NCBI GenBank assembly: GCA_024529925.1
Contig: JAFEUB010001185.1
Location: forward strand, 97,001-161,000
Direction: 5' to 3'
Source: Ophthalmolycus amberensis
Taxonomy: Eukaryota > Chordata > Actinopteri > Perciformes > Zoarcidae
DNA: 64,000 nt
A program made the position numbers and the translations under genes. The notes under the pieces are model-generated. The model did no database searches. It worked only from the letters and a program-made list of their open reading frames with translations, and had not been told where the DNA came from. Below are positions 1 to 12,100 of this stretch, piece after piece. Within the stretch, counting starts at the first letter, position 1. Every line of letters starts with the position of its first letter.

Positions 1-4
1 TAGT

Positions 5-594
5 CAGGGGTGTAGTGCTATTTGTTTAAGTACCTGAGCGCACCAATTATGCGTGCAGCGGCAGCGCTATGTATATATACACATCACGCGTTGTGCGCAG
101 GGTACTGAGTGCCTGGGGGGGGCTGACACATGAATGTATGGCCCCAGAAAAGGCAACACAAGTCGGGGCAGAGAGAAGAAGAAAGAAGGAACTGCATCAT
201 TTTATAACCCGTTTGTAATGTAGGTGACTGTTCAGTGTGCTGCCTTATTGTAAGCTTTAAACATGTGTGAGAATCAGAAGCTTCTGCTGGATTTCTCTGA
301 TTTCTTTATACCAGTAAGTCTCAGAAAACAATTGAAATGTTGTCTTTCCACAACACATTTTTATATAGGTTTGTATACATTTTGAATTGATCTATCACGG
401 ATTATGTTTTATTTAGATCAAAGGATTTGAAGTCCTGGTTAAGTTGTAGCCACACAAAATCGTGTGTCAGTGATGATCGCACCTTCAAGCGCTTTAAAAA
501 ATGTATATGAATTTACAACTGGATTATGGACTATGAATATTCTGTTTCCTTGGCGGCACATCATTCCGGTGCGCTCTGGTAGCACTACACCTAT
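5..594. repeat. TIR-bearing DNA element, left end at or before the window edge
   Basis: GGTGTAGTGCTA at 9-20 is the exact reverse complement of TAGCACTACACC at 579-590. The similarity continues inward: GAGCGCACC near 38-46 matches GGTGCGCTC near 569-577 in inverted orientation, with a small indel between the two blocks. Such paired ends mark a non-autonomous cut-and-paste DNA transposon, perhaps hAT-like because the left end reads CAGGGGTG. Only four bases lie outside the left end, so no target duplication can be checked. No transposase is seen inside. The superfamily is inference. Confidence 0.5.
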
Positions 595-1498
595 ACTCAT
601 GGTGGCCAATGTTAGCTAACGTTAGCTAACTTTAGACAGATAGAAGTAGTGACTCAATAATAGCTATTGTTACGCTATGTTTTAGCATTTAGCATTATCC
701 GGTGAATGGTAGTTGTAGCTTAAGGGGCTACTGTTGAGCAAAAGTTACATAGTCTCGCTTCATTCGACTCGCATGGCTTTTAATGGAGTCTCTGAGTGCT
801 CCATGATAGTCTAAATGCCGTTAACAATCTGTCTGAGTGAGTTCAGCACAAAGACGAAGCCGGGGGGAAAAGCTAACGTTAATACAAAGTTTAAGAACGC
901 ACCTTTTAACAATTCAAACGCTGTCTTTTTTGGACAGCTCATTGGAGAGGCTGCTCAGCTGTTGTCGCCTATAAATTCTACATTTGTCGACAAGTTAGTA
1001 GTTATTCAGAATCGTTTTATCAACTGTGATGAAGTTAGGCTAGCAGTTGTCCCCTGCTTCTGGTCTCTCTAAGCTAGGCTAAACATGTGCACCAACATGA
1101 AAGTAATATCCCGTTTTGTCTAAATAAGTGCACACATAGGTTAAATGTCAGGCAGTTCCTTCATAAGATACAATAACCCATAAATAAATAGATAAATACA
1201 TAATAACAATGGGGAAGCAGGGTCACTATTAGCAAAGGACATCTGACTTTTGAAATTCTATTACAGTTATTTGCAATTGCTGAGTCACAAAAACTGGTAC
1301 TTGTGACACGATTATCATGTATTTTATCGATTGATCAGATGTGATCAGAACTACACACAGTTATCTTTATTAAACACATGATTTAAAGCTAAAAGCCTGT
1401 GTTTGTGGCTGTACCACACTCAATTCTAAACCCCCTGCACCCAGAATGCACCTGTGAAAATGCAACAGCTTGAATGCCATGAACAAGATTCAAGTTTG
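595..1498. other. Intergenic stretch, no gene seen
   Basis: Nothing coding is recognised here. GTTAGCTAAC occurs twice in tandem at 611-630, a short palindromic motif. The 85-codon frame at 815-1072 resembles no family I know and is probably chance. Confidence 0.5.
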
Positions 1499-2417
1499 CT
1501 CTATGGCAGTGGTTCTCAACTGGTCTGGCTACGGGACCCACCATCACCCCTTAATGACAAGCCGGGACCCACAACCCAAATTATATATATATATAATTTA
1601 TATATATATATATTTAATTTGGGTATATCTATATTCAAGAAGTCTAGTAGTAGTAACGTGTCTGTGTAGTAAACAACTGTCAAATCAAATAAAGAAAGTC
1701 CACATCAATTATATTTTAACAATTATTTGTCTCATTTTTCAAATTTAACTGGATGGATTATAAATAATACATAGAAATACATGAATACATGTTCTTCTCA
1801 TTTCAAGTAAAATAACGGCTGGATTAAAAAATTAATTACGTAACGAAATTCAATTTAGAAAAATTATTTTCACTGAATTGCCCTGCAGATTTAAATTCAG
1901 TTCATTCAGTGTGAAGTGAAGAAGCCACAATATTATATTTTTATCATCTACTAAAAAGAGAAATTAGTGTTTGAAGAATTCACCTCCATGAGTCTGTCCA
2001 ATCAGAGTCTCATGACTCTGGTCTCTCTGGACATTTTTCTCTTTTGGAGATTGTCTTATGATTTGACTTTCACAACTCACAGCTCAACAGTCCTGCTCTG
2101 CTCATATGTCCTCGTCTCTCCCCGTGTGTCACGGTGTGTGTACATCTCACTCAAGTCAGGAAACGTTTCAGAATGTCCACATTTGATTGGCTGAGCTGCA
2201 TCACGTGATGTGATTTACAACGCATTGGTCTGTGTTTTTCCTGCATCGCTGAACAAGTACCGTAAATGCTGGAATAATTCCGCTGCATAAAAAATGCCCT
2301 TCAAAATAAAATCACAAATTTTTTTTTCTTCTTTTTGTCAGGCAAAGGCCCACTGAAAACGGGTCCGCGACCCACTTTTGGGTCGCGACCCACCAGTTGA
2401 GAATCACTGCTCTATGG
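1499..2417. mobile_element. Non-autonomous hAT element with 8 bp target duplication
   Basis: The element body is 1507-2409. Its left end CAGTGGTTCTCAACTGGT and the reverse complement of its right end, CAGTGATTCTCAACTGGT, match at 17 of 18 positions. Both ends are flanked by CTCTATGG (1499-1506 and 2410-2417), a perfect 8 bp duplication as expected for hAT transposition. CAGTG..TCTCAA ends are typical of the Charlie group. The right 130 bp closely resembles 49660-49783, where a related copy keeps a BED-finger transposase fragment. This copy has no transposase frame and contains an AT-rich tract near 1580-1615. Confidence 0.9.
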
Positions 2418-3088
2418 TGTGCTACTGCATTTTGTTTACGGTACAATACTGTGATATGCTCATGTCATTTTCAGTTAAGGTCATTGTGGCTGATGCTGTT
2501 ATGAGTTTACGAGTATTGAGAGTAAACTTGGATTCTACGTAATAATGTTTCATACACTTTTTTTGGTGTTTGCATATATTTTGTATTTGAAATATGTTTT
2601 TGTTCTGTGTGTACAGTTTGGACAAAGAGGACCCAAGTTTCAAAAGTTGTGTTGTGGCCATTGCAAAATACTGTATTATGAAAAAAACGCCATATAATTT
2701 TGGTTTATTTCTTCATGCTTTCTGATATTTGTCATCCAGTCGCCCACAGTCTTCTCTCAGTACATCCTGTCACATTGGGTAATTCACTTTTTTGTTGTAT
2801 CAGCTCTTCCTCGAACCTGACTCACCTCTGCGCGTCTCTGACAGATCATCACGCATCGAGATAAATGCTCCGTGCGACATCACCAGAGCCCCCCCCCCCC
2901 CAAAAAAGGATTTACATATGCGTTTCAGGGGGGCCTTTTATCTTTAACATCTCTTGAACCAACAGTACCAGACTGAGAGCAGGGATCCGGAAGGCAGAGA
3001 GAGTCGAGGGCAAGAGCTGCAGGAATTTCATATTTAGCGACTGTGACTGTGTTTGTGCATCTCTACTTGCATGACTGAGAAATGGCGG
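2418..3088. other. Intergenic stretch, nothing recognised
   Basis: No gene, transposon end or RNA signal was recognised. A run of C lies at about 2889-2900. Confidence 0.4.
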
Positions 3089-3194
3089 CGAAAGAGTGTG
3101 TGTGTGTGTGTGTGTGCGTGTGTGTGCCGATGCGTCAGGACCTACAGAGTGTGAAATGGAGCAGGGAGGTTCAGGCTTCAGCCGCGACACACTG

Positions 3195-3241
<47 letters not shown>

Positions 3242-3759
3242 CATGCCTCTCTCTCTCTTGCTCCTTCGCCCTGTGCCACCAACCCCTCATCCTCCTCTCC
3301 TCTCTGCCTTCATTTCCCTCTCCTTCCCTGCTTTTCCCACTCACACCCCCCTCTACCTCTTAATTTTCTTCTTCTGCTCCTTCCTCAATTTTACCCCCAA
3401 CCCCTTTCCATTTCCTCAACTTCTTCTGTATCTCTCCTTTATTCCGCACGCTTTATCTCTCTCTGGATAAAGCTCCCCCCCCCCCTTTGCTTTGCCTTTA
3501 TCTCCCGTTTGGATGCCGTGTACGCGCAGCAGCATGGAGAGAGAGGTCGACGGAGAGCGAGAGAGAGCGAGACAGCATCCCCATGTCGGGCCACTGATGG
3601 ATTAGAATACTAAAATACTGGAGAGAGAGAAAGCAGACACACGAGACACTCAAATCTGACGTGTGTGTGTGTGTGTGAGAGAGAGCGTGTGCGTGCACTT
3701 TTCGTGCGCGTAAATCTACGTCGCACTAATAGAACAATAAAAGGAATGCTTCTTTCCGA

Positions 3760-3808
<49 letters not shown>

Positions 3809-3990
3809 CCTCCTCTATTCCTCTGTCACCCTGGAGGCTTTATTTCTTTCTCTCTCTCTCTCTCTGAGTTGATTTAACGCATGGCTTCCCTGCTTGTTTA
3901 TTTCAGTACATATTAATGTAAATCACCGGTGTCCACTTCCTCCCTCCCTCCCTCCCTCCGCTGTCTCTCTTCCTCCCTCCGTCCATCCCT
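3089..3990. repeat. Microsatellite block with paired TG and CA arrays
   Basis: A (TG)n array near 3095-3127 is followed about 70 bp later by a (CA)n array at 3197-3239. The arrangement recurs with TG at 3660-3680 and CA at 3772-3804. A pyrimidine-rich stretch (3240-3490), (GA)n at 3536-3575, (CT)n at 3851-3866 and CCTC repeats at 3935-3990 complete the block. Open frames here translate to alternating Val-Cys or His-Thr and are low-complexity artefacts. Confidence 0.9.
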
Positions 3991-6160
3991 CTTGTTGTCC
4001 TGCCACCGGGTGTCGGCGTGACAACAAACAGCAGAGACAACAATTAAAATGAACAAGGGCTCCTGGGTAAAAGTCTGCCGCCCTGGCCACGCCAATCACA
4101 CACCCGCCCTCCCATGCTGATCTCAATTAACCCCCACTATCGGGGGGAGGGGGGGGGGGGGACCTGCTATCTACTTCTATGCAATGCAGGGGAGGATGGA
4201 TGGAGGGAGTGATCCTGAGGTCAGAGGAAACTGCTCATCACCTTTTGAATCTCCCTCGCTGTTAAAGACAGAGAGCTCTGTGGATGCGTTCCAGTGTCTT
4301 CAGACCGTTGGACTGGAATCCACCTCAGAGGTGGTTCAATCAGCCAATGCAAGCCGACTTGTTTCAAGCACTCTCTAGCATCAAAGCGTCATTGGTGACT
4401 CGTCCTGAGGCCAGATCACTGCTCTTTCCCGGTTGTAATAACCCTGTTTAGACTCACTGGTGTGATCCAACATCAAAGAGAATCCTCAGACTCAGCTCAC
4501 TCTCCGGCTGTGTGCGACCTCCAGCAAGCTGCACCGGTGGAAATCTCAGCGAGCCTTTTCTGATGGAGTTGGAATTGAGAGAACGATTCATTCATGTGCA
4601 GATATCTGTTTATTGAAATGAATAAAAAGCTTAATCGCAGACAGATGATAGGCAATGGGTTCTGAGATTGCACTTCCCTCAATGCGTTCCGCCTCTTTTG
4701 CTCTCCACACGGACTGTTTATTTGCAGCAACCAAAGTAAACTCGAACATGATTGGTCAATACTACTCGGACTACCAAAAACTAAATCTTGTCCCCTTTCC
4801 ATCAGATTCTGCATTGATATGCAGATATGTTTGTAGAAATTAGTGACCTTATTATATGATTCATTTTTCTCTCTCTCAGATTTCAAATTTCTAACAATAC
4901 AGCAGTTAATTGAAAAGAAGAAAGCTATTCTTACAAAATCTGTTTCAAACTTGGGTATTTTAGACCAACATAACTGTAGTCATAATAATCAATCCAGGTG
5001 GGACTGAGACAGAAAAGGGAAATCTGCTGTGGGAAAATGTTGAACTGGCAAAGTCCTTTCTATAAATGACAGCGTTACTTCTTCCCCACCAACATGGAAT
5101 GGGTTCTGCTCCAGTTCGCACACCTATTAAACCATTCGGAGCATTCCGACCGACAATGAAACAGGTTCGAAACCCGAATCGGCAGCTTTTCCTGGAACAG
5201 AAGTGCGAACCGTGACGTTGTGAGTGGGCGTGTCAATTACTACAACAGGTTCGAAAGGGAGGATGGAGAAGGAAACAATGGAGAAGTCAAGTGAGAAGGC
5301 GTTCAAACCTTCTGCCCTTTACAGTTTGTGTCGCTCACAGAACAGGACAACGGCACCAACGGGCTCTGTAGCCCAATCTAAACTGCCAGCATGCCGCCGT
5401 GTGCGCTTCCTGTGTGACGGGTGCTGTTCTCACCGCAGTCCTTGACGACATTTCACTTTGCCATTACTTGTATTTTTATCCTGAACATGGGCTTCATCCA
5501 CTTCAGCTGCTTTAATCGTGACTTCATGTTTACAAGTGCAAACAGCTGCTAACGGCAAACTATTATATCAATAACAACATTGTCTTGAATTCAGCACTAT
5601 GTGCGCGTGTGTGTTGAATACAAATGTACTACATCTGAACATTCTTGTCACTGTAAATTCAATAAACACAAAATATACAAGTTGTCACGAACGCTGTTGT
5701 GCTCATCTGATAATGGGCAGCTGCCGTCGCTTTAAAGCGACGGCTCCAAAGCACGGATGTCTCATTTCTTAAACGCCTTGACTCCCTTCCTCCCCAAGGA
5801 TGTACAAACTGGGAGAGGAGAAAGGCCTTCACATGGGATTTGTTGACCGTCAGAATTGCACTTCATCCTCTTTGACTTTATGTTTTAAGGTGCACAGTGT
5901 GGTTCATGAGCTCTCTGATGAAGCCTGATGAAAACATTTAATGTCAACATTTGCAGCCATCACTATGAACGAATGTTTGATTGTAATCAGTGGCATCTGT
6001 CGGATTGAAGTGGCTGATTGCTGTCGGAGTATTTGCTCTTCAGCCCGCTGAATGTTTAAAGAAGTATCTCAGGTGAGCCGACGGAGCTTTCCTTCGTTTC
6101 TTATCGCTGTTTCACTTGATGGACAGGCTCTTTGTCTGTGTTCACACAGAGAGGCCTTGG
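3991..6160. other. Intergenic stretch, no gene seen
   Basis: No coding or RNA gene is recognised. A G run lies near 4141-4161 and a perfect palindrome at 5723-5744 (listed separately). Frames of 60-130 codons here carry no family motif. Confidence 0.4.
5723..5744. repeat. Perfect 22 bp palindrome
   Basis: The half-site GCCGTCGCTTT is followed directly by its exact reverse complement, so the 22 bases form a palindrome with no spacer. It could be a cruciform, a dimeric protein site or chance. It is not next to a recognised gene. Confidence 0.8.
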
Positions 6161-6163
6161 AGA

Positions 6164-6641
6164 TTGTGTGTGTGTGTGTGTGTTTCTCAGCAGTTGCACA
6201 CAAAGAGAAAGAGAGGTCAAAGTACACTGCAGAGCCGTCACCCCTCTCTCTATCTCTCTATCTCTCCCCTCATCCTTTCATTCCCTCTGCAGTTTATTTC
6301 CTCTGTGGCTCCAACAAAAGCACAAACCTCTTCCTCTCTTTTATTTTTGTCCTTGATGTGCTTTTACTTCTCCTTCTCTCTGCTTTTCTTTTTTCCGTCT
6401 TTCATCCTTTCCCTTCACCTCCTTTCATTCCCCACTTCCTCTTTGTGTCCTTTCATTATTGCTGTGTTAAATGTCTGTTTCCTCTGTCTCATCTTTGTGT
6501 CTGCGTCTCTTCTGTCTATGCTTTCAAGAGCGGGCGATTCTCTCTGCTATTTGTGCTCCAGGGTCTTTTCAGTTCTCGCTATAGCACACTATTTCTATCA
6601 TTGCCTGAGAGACACACACACACACGCACGCACGCACACAC

Positions 6642-6678
<37 letters not shown>
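6164..6678. repeat. Microsatellites: TG tract, pyrimidine-rich stretch, CA array
   Basis: (TG)n at 6166-6182, a CT-rich stretch across 6240-6500, and an interrupted CACG/CA array at 6610-6677. The long frames here are low-complexity artefacts. Confidence 0.85.
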
Positions 6679-6680
<2 letters not shown>

Positions 6681-8511
6681 CCTCCCTCCAGGAGCCTGTC
6701 AGATGATAAAGAGATGTTGTCAGGGACTGATTACCAGCCTCCCAACTAAAAGCAAGTAAAACATCAAACGCACAAAGACCACACAGGGACTTGGCCTTAT
6801 TTTTTTTCCAAATTTCTCCTCCATAAATCTCTCTCTCCCCTACCTTCTTCTAACTGTCTTCATTGTGACGCTGTGTCGGTGTCAGAAGTACAGCGAGTGG
6901 TTTTGTTGCCTGCTGGGGAGCTATTTGATTTGTTCTGCCGTTTTAGAGCTCATATTGTTTCTGGTGTATTGTTTTTATTATGACGGCTTTATTCATATCG
7001 GTGCCCGTGGCAGCCCCGAGTCACCGGGGAGGGGCGATAGGGACGGAGATAGAGCAATAAAGCAAGAAAGAGCCGCATTGGCTCAATACATGGCGGGCCG
7101 TATGTGTATGTGTGTTAGTCTATATGCGTGGCTGTGCTGAAGTGGGTGGGAACGACAAAGTGCAAGACTCAAATTATGACAAAAAGCTTCAAACAATTTT
7201 CTTTGCGATCTCTCTGCCTGATCCCTGCACGCAGAAACACACACGTCACACACTTGGCACTTGATGTTCATTAAACAGTGAGAGACAAGTGTGTGATTTG
7301 TCATTCGCTGTGGACGAGGGGCGGCAGCAAGTGGGGGGAGGATCCCTCCATCCATCACCATGATAAAGTCAGACTGATGCATCATATATCAGGGCCCCCT
7401 TCCCCCCTTCAGTCATTGTTAGGGTGACCCTTGGACAGGTAAATCACAACCAGTGGGACAAATCATCATCCATCAAAGAGTTCAAAAAGAATAATAAATA
7501 ACAACAACAAGGTCCGACTGCAGCCGACTGGCATTTGTGTATGTGTGAGGTGTTCACATCCAAGCAGCCGCTTGGCTACGCTCCCACTCAGATCCTTTGT
7601 TTGGCCTGTTTGGCCCATCGTCTGATTTGACTACAAAAAATGCACCATCTATACGTTTTTTCCCGTCATTTTTAAATTAAAACGACCCTAAAATTAAGAT
7701 GGGCCATTGGCCAAATGAAGGACTTTTTGCAATTTTTGCGTAGCTGCCAATGATAGCTAGTTAGCAGACTTTTGGTTGATGGGTGTTCATTACTTTGACT
7801 GTGTACCCGATAAAAAAGTAGATTGCTGGATTTTGGAGTAGCTATATATTTTTGTTCGTCGTTGACAACTTAACCAGCTAATTTCTTTAGCATGCTAAAA
7901 CCTTTTTTTCTTTGCCAACGTAACACGTACTAACCTTTTTAGATTTCCTTATTGTCACATTTCAGGAAGCCAAAAGAGTATGTTTCTGCATCGCCAGCAA
8001 TTTAATTATGTTGCAAGTAGATACATATAGAACTAGTCTGCTTGGGAATGTTCTTAATTTTAACAGAGCCGCTCCGATAAAATAAGCCGACATCAAGTGA
8101 TGAACTACATAGAAAGTTACCATAATGTTGCAAACAGAATGCAACATCGTGGTAGATGTGTTTGAGTGCTAACATACTAATATTTTGTTTTGCAACACCC
8201 TTGCAGCCTAGCATGATATGTTTGTTATTACGGCAAGTTATTAGCATGGTAAAGTATGCTACGGTAATGTGATAAGTGCATTGTGTGCTATGGGGAATGG
8301 GATGAATCGGAAAGCGCTCTACGATGGTTAGCTCCTCTGCTAAAGGCTCACCTGATGAATGGAGATGTAGCCTAGCTAGCTTGCTACTTTCATCATGGTA
8401 CATTTGTAGCCTCTTGCTAACAAGTTAAACATTAACTGTGCAGTCGTTTCTACTCAGCTGCTTGCCGTTATTATCTGTACGATATGACGAGCCGAGATAT
8501 ATTTATTCTGC
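6679..8511. other. 3' flank of the GFRA gene, nothing recognised
   Basis: No coding, RNA or clear transposon feature was seen. The part nearest 8512 may still be transcribed as 3' UTR if the polyadenylation signals given below are not used. Confidence 0.4.
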
Positions 8512-8517
8512 TCACAC
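8512..8517 (-). promoter_or_regulatory. Candidate polyadenylation signal AATAAA
   Basis: TTTATT on the plus strand reads AATAAA on the minus strand, about 390 bases past the stop codon at 8907. A second AATAAA lies nearer the gene at 8573-8578. Either could end the transcript; transcript data would decide. Confidence 0.35.
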
Positions 8518-8906
8518 ATCTTGCCTAATATTTGTGTGCTAGCAACCCAGCAAGCCACTCGAATTAACATATTTTATTTCTGGACCTTTGACAGGAAGAG
8601 CTACATTCTGCTCATTGGCTGATGGCAGCATGTGAACACCTAACACGACTAGACCTTTTGTGCTCCCGGGACATTAATACACCACTGCAGCTGCATTAAG
8701 ACCACGTTAAACAAAGTGCCATTTTCAAAGGAGGAGAAGAACGAAGCGAGGAGAAAAGTGAGGAATCAAGAGGATGCTACTGACAAAATGTGAAGTCCAT
8801 TTCTCCACTATGTCTCCTATCATTTTACAGCAATCAGTCCAGGATTGTTGGCAGGTCCATCATATGTGAGCGTGTGCGCGTGTGTGTGTCTTCTCTGTAT
8901 CTTGTT

Positions 8907-9122
8907 CTACCCCCAGCTGAGGGAGGCAGATAGAAGCAGAAGGAGCAGTAGGATGGCTTTAGGAGGGCCGGCGGTGAGGGAGGCGGCCCCACCTGTCCCG
9001 GGGGAGCCCAGGTTGGAGACGGTGGCCCTCTCCGAGTACAGCGGGATGACATCAAACTGGCCACCTTCATCGATCACCTCCGCTGTCTGTGTCTGTTCCT
9101 CCTCTTCCTCACTCTCCACCAC
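8907..9122 (-). CDS. gfra3: gfra3-like exon 8: acidic stalk and GPI-anchor signal
   Basis: This last coding exon (residues 377-447) starts after a TTAG acceptor at 9123-9126 in phase 0 and ends at TAG (8907-8909). It opens with VVESEEEEEQ, an acidic run, continues through a polar stretch with small residues (GTGGAAS) suitable as an omega site, and ends with a run of seven leucines and a few more residues. That is the usual layout of a GPI-attachment signal: small residues, a short spacer, then a hydrophobic tail with no cytoplasmic segment. A TG-rich tract (CA-rich on the coding strand) lies just past the stop at 8868-8889. Confidence 0.9.
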   Translation of the reverse strand: MVESEEEEEQTQTAEVIDEGGQFDVIPLYSERATVSNLGSPGTGGAASLTAGPPKAILLLLLLLSASLSWG

Positions 9123-12100
9123 CTAACAGCGAGAAGATGGAGACAGGAGAAATCGTTTCTCAATTAAGATATTTTCACATTTCACACGATGCTTATTTAA
9201 AGAAAGCAGCAGAAAGAAATGGCTCTCCTACACTCTCAAATGGTAAAGAGTGAAGATGAAGTTTGCGCAAGACACGTGGATATGATTTGGTGATTCATAA
9301 TTCATATAACATCATTTGTCAAGTTTTTAATTTGAACTTGAATACGTATAAAAAAGAAGTACATTTGAAATTGGTTAGAAATTATATAATAATTATGTTT
9401 TAAGACTAAAGTTGATCAAACGTAACTTGTAATGAATCATTTCAATTTGGAATTGACTTTAATTTCCTTTAAGAATAGAAAGGAAAATATAGTATATAGT
9501 AAAATACAGTTGATGTCAGGCACAAACCATCTCTCTGAGACATATTGAACAAGCACAGACAATATTATATCATCCTACATACTTAATACTAATAGTATAA
9601 AAAGCGATTGATGCATGATGTGAAGCCTTTTTTAATTACATTTTAAAATTTTATATCAAAATCATTGAGAGATAAATTATTGTGATGAAATAAGTGCACA
9701 TGTTTACATGTAAATCTTTTTTATTTATTTTTGCATGTCAAATGTCATTTGTAATAGTCACGTAAATTGTATTACAAAAGACAGCTTCAATAAAAAAAGG
9801 ACTGATAGTTCTATACAGCCCAGCCCAGTAGACCTCGGCATTGTGTTCATATTGGAATAATGTTCATATTGGACGCTTCCACATGGTTCATATGTGAATG
9901 CAGGACGTTCAGTCATAGACACCGGCATCAAGAAATTGACCATTTATAGCAGATTTGGTGGAAAAGGCTGCGCTCTATGAGAGAGCTCCCCAAAGAGCCC
10001 AGACCTGGGAGATATCCCCGTAAACAAACACAGAAAAAGATCTCATGTTCATGTATGTTAGAATCAAAATGTGCATGTGGACCTGTTGATGTGTATGATG
10101 TGATGTTTACTGTATAGCGTACAGAACTACATTTGACTGACAGTGAACAGGCACACATTGTTTTTTGCTGCTCCACATGTGTAAAAATTTTAATAACTTC
10201 ATAATACAGATAATTACAAAACGATCAGCTTGATTTTGGATTTTTCAGGGATTGCCAGGTGTTCATCATTAAACAGATTCATTTTTAGCAATGATTTTGA
10301 AGACTCAGATTCATTCTGCTGATCGGAACGCTTCAAAGTATCTTTCTAAAGGACTGTTACAAACAGGTCATTTCATTTGGAGGATTGTTTTATTTTGTCG
10401 TGCTGCCATGTGCAGATATTAGAAAGAACTCATTTTCAAAATGTAGAATTTTATATTTTTGAACATTATTGAATTGAATAGTTGCAACACAAATGATATC
10501 GATAACATTAACATTCTTGTCTGAAATTTGACTCAGAAGCAAACAAACATGCACAGTACAGATTATTGTTCAACACCTGCTCGAACAAAGATCTGCCAAT
10601 AAAGATCTGATGCCATGTTTTTTATATCATGGAAGTGTAAAATCAAGGATGACATTACTCCTAATGCTTTGTCATTACATCCATGTTTGTTTCGCTATCA
10701 AACACCAGGTCCAATATATCATGCGTGTCCATGATGCGAGCACTTTGATGGAGACGCGTCTTTATTTCAAACTTTCGAGCAGTTGTCGAGTGTGATTCAC
10801 TGCAGTGTTATGGGTGCTGACTGCTGAGGACGCCCAGCTGTTTGGCCTCAATGATATGCACTGACATCTGGAGGAGCCCCGGGCCCATGCGAACTAATTG
10901 TGTTTCCAACGATAATAATGCAGCACTCCATCATTTCATTGAAATGCTTCATCTGATACCTGCTTGTTTTATTGCGTTCAGGTTTTTTTGAACTGACGTT
11001 TTTCGGCTCATTTTTAACTTTTCATCATCCGGTCTGACAGTCGCAGAAGTAAACAAGGCAGTTGTCTTGTTCCCCTCCGGAGCGCAGAGACAGATGATGG
11101 TTAGCTTTTTCTCACTTTTGTAAAGTGATGTGAAATTAATTTTGTTCATTACCAGTAAAATAAATACATATCTAATATGTATTGTGCGTTTCAAATGAAA
11201 GCCGGACCAGCAGTAAGAGCACCTCCTGTCTCTGCAAACAGCTGTTCTCCAGCCTATTCTTAGTCTCCCTCTTGCACTCAGAGTCTTGTGACCTTTTCTT
11301 TGATCTGCTGCTATTGTAACACACTTGTGGGGGACAGAAAAAAAAAGCCTGAAGAACATTATTAATATTTCTTTGAAGATAATTGGAAAGAAGAAGACAG
11401 GCTTGGGTACTTTTCAGGACCAGCACATGTCCAGGAAACATGTACACAGTATTTCTTAATGCTGTCTTTTGCTGTAATAAGAATATAGCTGTTATTGTAT
11501 TTTGTAGTAGACTCCATTGCAACCTGGTATTGGTATGGTAAATGATAAATGGACTTGTATTTGTATTGCGCCTTTTTAGTATTCTGACCACCCAAGAGTT
11601 TTAGACAACATGTCATCATTCACCCACTGATGGCAGGAGCATCAGGACTATCGCATTCACACCACATTCATCCAAATGGCACATCGTTTGGGAGCAACTT
11701 GGCGTTAAGTGTCTTGCCCAAGGACACATCGACACGGACTAGGATCGAACCACCGATCTGCCAATTGGAGGACAACTCGCTCTACCGCCCCACAGCTTTC
11801 CTCATCTACATCTGTAGTGTAAAGACACACAGAACACATTGCAGTCTGCATGTGACTGGATTAGATCTCTAATAATGTAACATAAACAGAAAAAGGCAAT
11901 TACTTTTTAATACTCAAAGTAACGTCACTTTCAAATGTTCTCTTATTGGCTGGGTAGCCCTCTGCCAGTAAAATTAATATCTCTACAAAGAGGAAAATGA
12001 GCGGGCTACTGGTATTCAAAATGCCATTAGAATCCCACCTCACTACACATCGGATTGCCTTCCTTGGAAACATGTAAAACAAAGAGCAGTCATCTGTGTG

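Noticed and set aside
6052..6759. 235-codon plus-strand frame
   Set aside because: Driven by CT-rich and CA-repeat DNA; Ser/Phe/Leu-rich then His-Thr repeat, with no homologous domain or splice context.
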